This document shows positions 26,505 through 34,443 of a stretch of 50,770 nucleotides of DNA, one piece after another; within the stretch, counting starts at the first letter, position 1; each line of letters begins with the position of its first letter. The translations under genes were made by a program, and so were the position numbers. The notes beneath the pieces are model-generated. The model worked only from the letters and a program-made list of their open reading frames with translations. It was not told the DNA's origin and did not search any database. This stretch comes from Sedimenticola thiotaurini (lineage in GTDB: Bacteria > Pseudomonadota > Gammaproteobacteria > Chromatiales > Chromatiaceae). The stretch is taken from contig VMRY01000066.1 in assembly GCA_007713595.1 (NCBI GenBank), positions 1 through 50,770 on the forward strand. Reading direction: 5' to 3'.

Positions 26505-27614
26505 ATGCTGCCCATAATTGATCGCTATATTCTTCGGGAAGTGAGCAAATCCTTTTTCGCCGTCATGACAGTTTTGATGCTGATTGTGGTGAGCCAAAGC
26601 TATATTCGGATTCTTCAAGATGCGGTTTCTGGTGCAATCACCAATGAGGTGATGACCCGTTTGCTCGGGCTGGAAGTGTTGCAGGTGCTTGGTCCAGTAA
26701 CCCCGCCGACCTTTTTCTTCGCCATTCTCTATACCCTTGGGCGAATGTACAGGGATAGTGAAATGACGGCTTTGGCAGCCGGTGGTGTGGGTTTGAAACG
26801 GATCTATCGGGCCTTTGCATTGGCAGCGATCCCGGTTGCCCTGCTTGTCGCCTGGTTTACCCTCGGTCTGGTTCCCTGGGTCAATGCCAATAAGGCAGAG
26901 ATTATGAACCAGCAGAAAGATGAGTCGGCTGAGCTCGGTATGGCGGTTGCTGGACGCTTCAATGAGTTCAGTAAAGGTGGACTGGTCTTTTATGTTGAAA
27001 AGATGAGTGACGACAAGCGGCGGATGCGCAATATCTTTGTGCAGAATCGCCAGCATGGCAAGCTTGGCCTGATTACTGCGGCAGAAGGTCATCAATATAT
27101 CGAGCCGGATACGGGCGATCAGTATCTGGTGTTGAGTCGGGGGCATCGCTATGAGGGAACGCCGGGAAACAATGAGTATGCCGTAGGGGATTTTGCCAAG
27201 TATGCCATCCTGATAGATAAAGGTGACCAGCAGGCCGGTGTGATTCCGTCAAAGGCCATTCCTACGCGTGATTTGATCGGGTCAGATGATCTGCATCTAC
27301 AGGCCGAACTGGAGTTGCGCCTTATGTTCCCTGTGGCTGTTCTGGTCTTTACCATTCTGAGTGTGCCGCTCAGTAAATCAATGCCGCGTGAGGGTATCTA
27401 TGGGCGTCTTATGCTGGCACTGCTGTTCTATGTGCTGTTCCTGAATTTGCAGGCCGTATCCGGGAACTGGATGACCTCTGGTGCAACACCCGCTTGGCTG
27501 GGGCGCTGGTGGGTACACCCTTTCATGCTGTTATTGGGTGCTGCCGTAATGTTGTATAAATCTCCCCGTATGTCCCGGGTGCTCCAGGCGCGTCTGCGGA
27601 GAAAACTCTCATGA
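26505..27614 (+). CDS. lptF: LPS export permease LptF
   Basis: Membrane component of the LptB2FG ABC transporter, which extracts LPS from the inner membrane. It begins MLPIIDRYILREVSKSFFAVM, with three N-terminal helices, a periplasmic beta-jellyroll (about residues 130-250) and three C-terminal helices including VLVFTILSVPLSKS. The start at 26505 is chosen over an upstream GTG/ATG extension at 26433 because it gives the canonical N-terminus. It overlaps lptG by ATGA. Confidence 0.95.
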   Translation: MLPIIDRYILREVSKSFFAVMTVLMLIVVSQSYIRILQDAVSGAITNEVMTRLLGLEVLQVLGPVTPPTFFFAILYTLGRMYRDSEMTALAAGGVGLKRIYRAFALAAIPVALLVAWFTLGLVPWVNANKAEIMNQQKDESAELGMAVAGRFNEFSKGGLVFYVEKMSDDKRRMRNIFVQNRQHGKLGLITAAEGHQYIEPDTGDQYLVLSRGHRYEGTPGNNEYAVGDFAKYAILIDKGDQQAGVIPSKAIPTRDLIGSDDLHLQAELELRLMFPVAVLVFTILSVPLSKSMPREGIYGRLMLALLFYVLFLNLQAVSGNWMTSGATPAWLGRWWVHPFMLLLGAAVMLYKSPRMSRVLQARLRRKLS

Positions 27615-28675
27615 GGGTGCTGGATCGGTATATCGGCATCAGTGTGATTCTGAGTATTCTCATTACTCTGGTGATTCTGGTGGTGTTGGTGGGTTTTGTG
27701 ACCCTGATGGATGAGCTTGGTGCGGTTGGGTCGGGTGACTATTCCACGGGAGATGCCTTCTACTATGTACTTCTGATTTTGCCCCGTCGTGCCTATGAGG
27801 TGTTTCCGATGGCGGTGCTGCTTGGGAGCCTGGTGGGTTTGGGAGGCTTGGCAAATCATTCGGAACTGATTGCAATGCGGGCAGCCGGTGTCTCGCTTGC
27901 CCGTATCATTGGCTCAGTGCTGAAGTCGGGTATGGTGGCGATGCTTGTGGTATTGCTGATCGGTGAGGCGATTGCGCCCAATACCGAGCAGTATGCTGAA
28001 CGTATGCGGGCCAGCAAGATGAGTCAGCAGATCACGCTGAAATCTGAATACGGTTTTTGGGCTCGGGATGGCGCATCATTCGTCAATATCCGCCAGATTT
28101 TGCCGGGATCCCAGTTGAAAGATATCTATATTTATGAGTTTTCTGAAGAGCGGGAACTCCTGGTATCGAGTCATGCAGCGTTTGCTCAGTATCAGGATGA
28201 AAAGTGGTCTTTGCGTGATATTGAGCAGACCCGTTTTTTAGCTGACCGGGTAGAGAGCCGGCATCTGGATGAGGCGACCTGGGACTCCCTGCTTAATCCC
28301 AATATTCTGAATGTGGTGGTGGTACGTCCGACGATGCTACCGGTCTGGGGGCTTTATCAGTACATTGATTTCATGCATGAAAATGGCCAGGAGGCGACCA
28401 CCTACGAAGTGGCCTTCTGGAGCAAAGTGATTATGCCTCTGGTGACACTGGTGATGGTCTTCCTTGCAGTGCCGTTTGTCTTTGGAGTGCTGCGATCAGT
28501 GGGTATTGGGCAGCGGATATTTGCCGGATCTTTACTGGGACTCGCGTTCTTTCTGCTCAATAAAGTGTTGGGCCACATGGCGGTGGTCTATTCACTTAAT
28601 CCACTTTTTGCGGCGGCGGTGCCTGGGTTAGTTTTCTTGGCTATCGGGTTCTGGTTTGTACGGAGAATCCACTGA
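27611..28675 (+). CDS. lptG: LPS export permease LptG
   Basis: Partner of LptF in the LPS export transporter. The N-terminus MRVLDRYIGISVILSIL is typical, followed by PRRAYEVFPMAVLLGSLVGLG and, after the periplasmic domain, six-helix closure ending LLNKVLGHMAVVYSLNP. Length is 354 residues. It ends 8 bases from the stop of the convergent RDD gene. Confidence 0.95.
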   Translation: MRVLDRYIGISVILSILITLVILVVLVGFVTLMDELGAVGSGDYSTGDAFYYVLLILPRRAYEVFPMAVLLGSLVGLGGLANHSELIAMRAAGVSLARIIGSVLKSGMVAMLVVLLIGEAIAPNTEQYAERMRASKMSQQITLKSEYGFWARDGASFVNIRQILPGSQLKDIYIYEFSEERELLVSSHAAFAQYQDEKWSLRDIEQTRFLADRVESRHLDEATWDSLLNPNILNVVVVRPTMLPVWGLYQYIDFMHENGQEATTYEVAFWSKVIMPLVTLVMVFLAVPFVFGVLRSVGIGQRIFAGSLLGLAFFLLNKVLGHMAVVYSLNPLFAAAVPGLVFLAIGFWFVRRIH

Positions 28676-28683
28676 ACGACAGA

Positions 28684-29151
28684 TCAGTTCTTCGCTAACA
28701 TGATAAGCCGTGTACCAGACAGTCGATCATGCCAGGTGAGGTTGTCGCGATCGAAGAGTATCCAGAAATATCCCAGTCCCAATGGTAGCCAGGATATGAG
28801 TGCGAAGCAGAACCTTTTCAGCGCATCCGTCCATCCCAGGGGAGTGCCGTCAGCTCGGATTACTCTCAGGCGCCATGACCTCATTCCCAGTGTTTGACCC
28901 CCTTTCATCCAGAACAGCAGGAAGAAGGCTGGCGGGACAATGGCGAGCCAGATTTTAAATAATGGATTGCTGGCCAGGGCGTTTGAGGCGGCTTCGCCGG
29001 CAAATATTCCGACGGGCAGGGTAATGACCATCGAGGCGAGCAGTAACAGCCCGAAAACCAGCAAGGTGTCATACAGTATGGCAGCTAATCGCCTGGCTAG
29101 TCCTGGCGTAACTGCTTGAGAAATATCAATAAAATTCTTGTTAGTCATCAA
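28684..29151 (-). CDS. RDD family membrane protein
   Basis: A 155-residue protein with the RDD signature: an N-terminal ARRLAAILYDTLLVFG with Arg and Asp in the first helix and a later Asp in the loop DALKRF. It has three or four membrane helices (about residues 27-47, 68-84 and 118-136) and MKGGQTLGMRSWRLRV between the second and third. The family is of uncertain function; some members are linked to ion transport. Convergent with lptG and divergent from the PilZ gene. Confidence 0.88.
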   Translation of the reverse strand: MMTNKNFIDISQAVTPGLARRLAAILYDTLLVFGLLLLASMVITLPVGIFAGEAASNALASNPLFKIWLAIVPPAFFLLFWMKGGQTLGMRSWRLRVIRADGTPLGWTDALKRFCFALISWLPLGLGYFWILFDRDNLTWHDRLSGTRLIMLAKN

Positions 29152-29307
29152 TTAAACGCAAGGATAATGCACAAAAGAAGTAAACCGCCGCTTTTTGTTG
29201 TCTGTCACAATGGTGTAGAGGATATGGTCTATAGTATGTAAAAGTCATCATGATGCCTATCGGTATTGGCAACAGGGTGTCTTTAATCTTCTGGAGGCAT
29301 TCAAGCT

Positions 29308-29661
29308 GTGGACCATCGAAACTCTCCACGCAGGCCGGTGACCCTGTATACCATGCTCAACTACCCCAGCCTGGGGCTGGTGAGGGGCTGCATTCGTGAT
29401 GTGGGTATGGGAGGGATGTTCGTTGACATTGGCCGTATTCAATTGCCGGTTAATGCCACCCTGGAGGTCTCCCTGATGTTTGGTCCATCTACACTCAAGA
29501 CGCCCATGCTGATTGAGGCCATAGTGGTACGTTGTGCCGAAAAGGGTGTGGGCTTGATGTTTGATGAGCTCGATAGTGAGATCCGCTATGCTCTGAGTCA
29601 TCTTGTGTTTGGAGCTGCCGGCATTAACGAGAGCGATGGTTGTTCCGAGTTTCTGCACTGA
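29308..29661 (+). CDS. PilZ domain protein
   Basis: A single PilZ domain of 117 residues. The N-terminal RxxxR-type motif is represented by NSPRRPV. The second motif, normally D/N-x-S-x-x-G, reads RDVGMGGMFVD, with Gly in place of Ser. That change may weaken c-di-GMP binding, so a structural or partner-binding role is also possible. The GTG start follows GGAGG at 29291-29295, spaced a little long. Confidence 0.8.
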   Translation: MDHRNSPRRPVTLYTMLNYPSLGLVRGCIRDVGMGGMFVDIGRIQLPVNATLEVSLMFGPSTLKTPMLIEAIVVRCAEKGVGLMFDELDSEIRYALSHLVFGAAGINESDGCSEFLH

Positions 29662-29871
29662 GACCGCTTTCCCTGCGCTATCTTATCCATGTTTTCAGCA
29701 GCGTGAAGTTAACCGCTGCTCTGATCTGCAGGCATTGTATTAGTCAGATATCACGGCATAATGGATTATCGATCCTGATCCGTTCATTGGCTTGCCTTGC
29801 AGCTTTGGGTGAGTGAGTGTGGGAATAGGCAGGCGGGAAGCTTGACCTAGAGTGTCTGAATCCATCAAATC

Positions 29872-32430
29872 ATGCCGTTACCTCTGAAGCGACCACAAAA
29901 GCTCTCCCTGCCACGGCGCATCCCAATGCCGTTGATGTCTATCATGATCGGTCTGTTCTGCGGTCTGGTGGTATGGGCGGTGCTTGATCAGGTGCAGCCT
30001 CAGGCATTGCGAAGTATATTTCTGGAAGAGCTTAAGACTCGCCTCAATCAACAGGCACGGGAAACCCTGATCCGGTTCGATAATTATGTATTGGCACATA
30101 CCTCAACCGCCAGGCTGCTGGCAAATCATCGCCAGCTCGCCAACTACCTTGAGCCTATCTACTGGTACAAAGGGGATAAAGATCAACCGAAGTTTTACCG
30201 CTCAACCCCCCCCTGGTTACCCAGTTCTTCACTCTGGCAATCACTGGTAAGACCCAGTCATATCCTATTGCTGGATAGTGATCAGCGCACGCGGGAGATC
30301 TATCAGCTTGGTGAGAGAAATCTACCGGCTGAGTTGGCCGGTACCAATGAACTACTACTGAGCGAACGGCGGGTGCAGGCAAGCCTGACTACGCTGGGTG
30401 ATCGACCCTACCTGCTGATTTCCGAGACCGCTGAAGATGCTACGGGCACGGAGATGGGGTCTTTGATGCTGGTGGCACCAATAGATGAACAATTTCTTGC
30501 TGCCTCCCAGCAGGGCATCTCTTCAAATGGAGTGTTGGTGGGTATTCTTGATGCGGATGAACAGCGTTTTCTGGCCAGTAGTGACCAGTCCCGGTTAAGC
30601 CCACATAAGTATCTGTCAGAAGTAGAGGATGACTTTTCGGTGACGGCCCAGTCCTTCTCTGAATATGACGGTTCCACCCTCAATCTCCAATTTGCCACCC
30701 TGGTGCCCCATTCTGTTGTAGAGGCGATGCAGGAACGAGTTGCCGGGCTGGAGCGACGCCAACGTTTGGTAGCTGCCTTTACCTTTGTTAGCGTATTTAC
30801 CCTGGTCTTTTTTCTACTCTCTGAACGCCTGAATCGAATACTGCAACGTGTCTCGCGATTTTCTCAACGCGCACTGGGCTCCAAACAGCCGATCATTGAA
30901 CGGGGTAATCAGCTGTTTGTACTTGAGGACTGGATACACCAGTTCATTCAGCTGGTAAGAGAAACAAGGGAAGAGATGCGCCAGCAGCATGAGACCGAGA
31001 TGCATGAATCGGAAATGCTCAAACAGGCGATAATGGAGACAGCGCTGGACTCTATTATCACGATTGACCGTCGGGGCGTGATTATCGAGTTTAACCCGAC
31101 AGCGGAACAGACCTTTGGGCACAGTCGTGAGCAGGCCCTTGGGCAGGTTTTTGTGAAGCTGATTTTTAATGCAGCGAACCAGCCAAGGTTTCTTCGTCTT
31201 TTGGATGATGTGCTGAGTTCCCGTGATCAGAACCCGGATGAGGTGCGCCATGAGTTGACGGCATTGAAGCGTGGCGGTGCCGCCTTTCCGGTGGAACTGG
31301 CGATAAAGCCGATAAGGCTTAAGAACAGACTGGCCTTTACTATCTATATGCACGACATCTCCAATCGCCGGCGCATCGAGCTGGAGATTCGCAGTCTCGC
31401 AAAGTTTGCCTCTGAGAGTCCCAACCCTATCCTGCGGGTCAATCAGCGTGGCGTTATCATCTATGCGAACATTGCGAGTGAGCATTTGCTCAGTTATTGG
31501 GGTTGTGAACGAGCCCAGACTTTACCGCTCTATTGGCGTAATCGCGTGAGTGAGATTTTGAGTAGCGGCCGGGACTGGCAGACCCATGTGACCAGTGCAG
31601 AGCTGGTCTATTCCCTGCTACTGACACCCGTAGTGGATCTGGGTTATGTCAATATCTATGGGCGTGATATCACCGGTGAGCTGGAGGCAGAACGGCAGGC
31701 TCGAGAGCATCAGCAGGAGCTGATTCATGTCTCTCGCCTGAGTACCATGGGTGAAATGGCGACGGGACTGGCTCATGAACTGAACCAGCCGCTCTCCGCA
31801 ATTGCCAATTATGCCAATGGGTCGGTGCGGCGTCTTCAGGCAAGCGGGCGGGAATCAGATGATATCCTGTTTGCCCTGGGTCAAATCAGTGCCCAGGCAG
31901 ATCGGGCCGGCGAGATTATCAAGCGGCTGCGTGCGCTGGTCGGGAAACAAGCCCCCGTCCGACGGGTCGTTGATATTAATGATGTTGTGAGAGAGGTCTG
32001 CACGTTTGTCGAGTTTGAGGCGCGTAAAACCGGTGTAGAGATTGAGCAGCAGCTCTGTCTTAGTCCCTTAACAACAAAAATTGACTTGGTTCAGATTGAG
32101 CAAGTCTTACTGAATCTGGTACGAAATGCACTTGATGCGCTGTTGGAGATGCCGGAAGATGAACGGAGTCTGGTCATCCAGACCCAATGCAATAAGGCCG
32201 GACAGGTGTTGATCCAGGTTTTGGACTCGGGGCCTGGTATAAAAAAGAAAGATCAGGGACGGCTGTTTGAGCCTTTCTTTACCACCAAAGAGAGCGGTAT
32301 GGGCATGGGGCTGGTAATCAGTCGCACGATCATTGAGGATCACAAAGGAACGATAACAGCACAACAACGGGATGAGGGTGGAACTTGCTTTACCGTCGTG
32401 TTGCCATGTGACAGGAAAAATGATGAATAA
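29872..32430 (+). CDS. Membrane PAS sensor histidine kinase (FixL/DctB-like)
   Basis: A large 852-residue sensor. Order: membrane helix (about 17-37), periplasmic sensing domain (about 40-297), second helix (about 300-320), a linker, PAS domain (about 381-500), a second weaker PAS-like region (about 508-600), a HisKA domain with phospho-acceptor His near 635 in GLAHELNQPLSAIANY, and a HATPase domain with NLVRNALDAL, DSGPGIKKK and FTTKESGMGMGL. The HELNQPL form is typical of FixL, DctB and TodS-type kinases. The PAS lacks the heme histidine of FixL, so O2 sensing by heme is unlikely. It overlaps its response regulator gene. The ligand is unknown. Confidence 0.92.
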   Translation: MPLPLKRPQKLSLPRRIPMPLMSIMIGLFCGLVVWAVLDQVQPQALRSIFLEELKTRLNQQARETLIRFDNYVLAHTSTARLLANHRQLANYLEPIYWYKGDKDQPKFYRSTPPWLPSSSLWQSLVRPSHILLLDSDQRTREIYQLGERNLPAELAGTNELLLSERRVQASLTTLGDRPYLLISETAEDATGTEMGSLMLVAPIDEQFLAASQQGISSNGVLVGILDADEQRFLASSDQSRLSPHKYLSEVEDDFSVTAQSFSEYDGSTLNLQFATLVPHSVVEAMQERVAGLERRQRLVAAFTFVSVFTLVFFLLSERLNRILQRVSRFSQRALGSKQPIIERGNQLFVLEDWIHQFIQLVRETREEMRQQHETEMHESEMLKQAIMETALDSIITIDRRGVIIEFNPTAEQTFGHSREQALGQVFVKLIFNAANQPRFLRLLDDVLSSRDQNPDEVRHELTALKRGGAAFPVELAIKPIRLKNRLAFTIYMHDISNRRRIELEIRSLAKFASESPNPILRVNQRGVIIYANIASEHLLSYWGCERAQTLPLYWRNRVSEILSSGRDWQTHVTSAELVYSLLLTPVVDLGYVNIYGRDITGELEAERQAREHQQELIHVSRLSTMGEMATGLAHELNQPLSAIANYANGSVRRLQASGRESDDILFALGQISAQADRAGEIIKRLRALVGKQAPVRRVVDINDVVREVCTFVEFEARKTGVEIEQQLCLSPLTTKIDLVQIEQVLLNLVRNALDALLEMPEDERSLVIQTQCNKAGQVLIQVLDSGPGIKKKDQGRLFEPFFTTKESGMGMGLVISRTIIEDHKGTITAQQRDEGGTCFTVVLPCDRKNDE

Positions 32431-33043
32431 TAATGCCACTGTATTTGTAGTTGATGACGACCTGGCGATGCGTAATTCGCTGAAATGGCTCATAGAGACA
32501 GTAGGGATAAAAGTCGAAACCTTTGCCTCGGCAGAGGAATTTATCAAGTCCTATTACCCGGGGCGGGCGGGCTGCTTGCTACTTGATGTCCGTATGCCGG
32601 GTATGAGTGGGCTTGAATTGCAGGAGTATTTTAACGAGCAAAATATCAAGATACCGATCATCATTATTACCGGTCATGGTGATGTGCCAATGTCGGTGCG
32701 AGCAATGAAGGCCGGTGCAGTGGATTTTATTGAAAAGCCATTCAATGATGAGTTACTGCTAGAGAGCATCCGTAATGCGTTGGATATGGATCAGGATCAG
32801 CGCCTGCTCCAGGCCGAACGGGCCGAGATTGCGGCACGGCTGGCGCAGCTGACTCCACGTGAGCATGAGGTGATGGAGATGGTCACCAACGGCAAGGCGA
32901 ATAAAGAGATAGCCAGCGCCCTGGGTGTCAGCGCCAAGACGGTCGAGGCGCATCGAGCCCGGGTGATGGAGAAGATGGAAGCCAATTCACTGGCCGGCCT
33001 GGTGAAGATGGTGATTGCAGCCAATCTCTACAGTGACCACTGA
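32420..33043 (+). CDS. FixJ-type LuxR-family response regulator
   Basis: Receiver domain (about residues 1-120) with the acidic pocket VVDDD, phospho-acceptor Asp in LLLDVRMPGMSG, conserved Thr in IITGHGDVPMSV and Lys in IEKPF, followed by a LuxR helix-turn-helix (LTPREHEVMEMVTNGKANKEIA to AHRARVMEKMEA). ATG codons at 32420 and 32423 both lie inside the end of the kinase gene, after AGGA. It is certainly the partner of the upstream kinase. Target genes cannot be read from the sequence. Confidence 0.94.
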   Translation: MMNNNATVFVVDDDLAMRNSLKWLIETVGIKVETFASAEEFIKSYYPGRAGCLLLDVRMPGMSGLELQEYFNEQNIKIPIIIITGHGDVPMSVRAMKAGAVDFIEKPFNDELLLESIRNALDMDQDQRLLQAERAEIAARLAQLTPREHEVMEMVTNGKANKEIASALGVSAKTVEAHRARVMEKMEANSLAGLVKMVIAANLYSDH

Positions 33044-33060
33044 CCGGCATAAACTGAAAA

Positions 33061-33705
33061 TTACTTTTTAGTCGGCGCGTTAGGCGAAGTGGGTATCAGT
33101 GCCACTTCATCCCCATCATCAATACGGGTAAAGGGTTCAGAAAACTGTTTGTTTACGGTTACCTGGAAACTCCCCTCCTGGAACAGGTGGGCATGATCGG
33201 AATTGCGCCGCCGTAGCCACTCGATCAGGCTGGTTACATCCTTGACAGATGCGGGGATGGTGACTTTTTCGGTATCTTTCTGTAACTGCTTGACCAGATA
33301 GGTGAAGTAGAGCAGCGTGATCTGACGATTTGCCAATGCCTCTGGCTGATCGCCCTGTTTGTAACCCATCGCCTTCAGCTTAGCCTGGTAGCCTGTCCAG
33401 TTCTTTTCTTGATTAACACCCAGATCGTAAAGCGTATCCCAGGAGTAGATGCTGGAGTCGTGCCCGTCATCAAAGGTGAGACGAACTGCGTACTGACCCT
33501 GTGGCTCAATCTGGGTGATATTTACCGACTCCTTGCCCATGACCGGGCTCTCCATCGTGCGCACCTCCTTTGCTTTGGCAAAAACCCGCAGGTATTCACA
33601 GGGAAGCTGGAAGATCATGCCATCGGAGAATTCAATCGCCAGCAGGCGGGATTTGCTGTGCAGATTGATTGAGGTAGGGCTTCGGGTTGGTTTTTTATCA
33701 TTCAT
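33061..33705 (-). CDS. DUF971 - MoaD/ThiS-like fusion protein
   Basis: A 214-residue protein in two parts. Residues about 10-115 form a DUF971 domain (the gamma-butyrobetaine hydroxylase N-terminal-like fold): LLAIEFSDGMIFQLPCEYLRV, and later YAVRLTFDDGHDSSIYSWDTLYDLG. Residues about 127-210 form a beta-grasp domain of the MoaD/ThiS type: TLLYFTYLVKQLQ, VTSLIEWLRRR, VTVNKQF and IDDGDEVALIP. The last domain ends PTKK and lacks the terminal Gly-Gly needed for adenylation and sulfur loading, so it is unlikely to be a standard sulfur carrier. DUF971 is also the C-terminal domain of the Fe-S scaffold HCF101 in plants, so a cofactor or Fe-S role is possible. The next gene on this strand, upstream of its start, is outside any operon; the radical SAM gene lies further upstream. 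Confidence 0.82.
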   Translation of the reverse strand: MNDKKPTRSPTSINLHSKSRLLAIEFSDGMIFQLPCEYLRVFAKAKEVRTMESPVMGKESVNITQIEPQGQYAVRLTFDDGHDSSIYSWDTLYDLGVNQEKNWTGYQAKLKAMGYKQGDQPEALANRQITLLYFTYLVKQLQKDTEKVTIPASVKDVTSLIEWLRRRNSDHAHLFQEGSFQVTVNKQFSEPFTRIDDGDEVALIPTSPNAPTKK

Positions 33706-33761
33706 GGTACTGCTCGTGATCAGTGTCTGGTTCGGTCGATGCGCTGGTGGCTATCTGTTGG

Positions 33762-34364
33762 TCAACCGACGATATCGAGGACTCGACGTCTGAATTTTAC
33801 GCCACGTGCCTCTGCAATTTTACGACAGGCTTCTATATCCACGCCTTCCAGACCATCAATGGCGCTTGCGGTGACGTCCTTGATATATTTCGGGGCCTCG
33901 GCGACAAATTCGAGCATCTGGTCATATGACCCGGCAAGTGCTGGCTGACAATGCTTGTCATACACCTCGGCATTTTGCGCATTAAGTGAAATGGACAGGG
34001 CGTCTACACACTCGGCCATCTCTGGCAGTACATTTCGTTTGTTCGCCAGATTAGCCAATCCATCTGTATTGACACGAACCCGCCCGCCGTTTGCCTTGAT
34101 ATATTTCGCGACCTCCAATAGCACTTTCAGGCGCAAGGTCGGTTCGCCATAGCCACAGAACACCACCTCCTTATATTTGGCAGGGTCGTCAATGGCAGCG
34201 ATGATCTCGCTGCTGGAGGGGCGGTGATCGAGCGTCAGATCATACTCATGCACTTGCAGAATGCCCTGAGTCTTGGGGCAGAATGCGCACTCCAGAGTGC
34301 AGCGATCGGTAATATTCAAGTAAAGGCTGTCGCCAATTACATAACTGAGCTGTTGATTGGTCAC
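33762..34364 (-). CDS. TatD-linked-type radical SAM protein
   Basis: A compact radical SAM enzyme of 200 residues. The [4Fe-4S] motif is CTLECAFC in LYLNITDRCTLECAFCPKT, preceded by the beta-strand usual for the fold; VVFCGYGEPTLR is the GGE-like SAM motif, and RVRVNTDGLAN follows. Its size and motif spacing match the radical SAM family named for its link to TatD nucleases; no tatD is in the window. The start is GTG at 34364. It is transcribed toward the DUF971-MoaD gene with a 56-base gap, so the two may form a pair. Substrate unknown. Confidence 0.85.
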   Translation of the reverse strand: MTNQQLSYVIGDSLYLNITDRCTLECAFCPKTQGILQVHEYDLTLDHRPSSSEIIAAIDDPAKYKEVVFCGYGEPTLRLKVLLEVAKYIKANGGRVRVNTDGLANLANKRNVLPEMAECVDALSISLNAQNAEVYDKHCQPALAGSYDQMLEFVAEAPKYIKDVTASAIDGLEGVDIEACRKIAEARGVKFRRRVLDIVG

Positions 34365-34443
34365 GGATATTCGACTGTCGCAAAAAATAGGGATTCTACA
34401 CTACCCCTCTTTGGGTAAGAAGGGACACGCTATTTTTAGACCG

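Noticed and set aside
31015-31370. Heme-based O2 sensing by the kinase PAS domain
   Set aside because: The FixL heme-binding His is not present in the aligned region (NQPRFLRLL).
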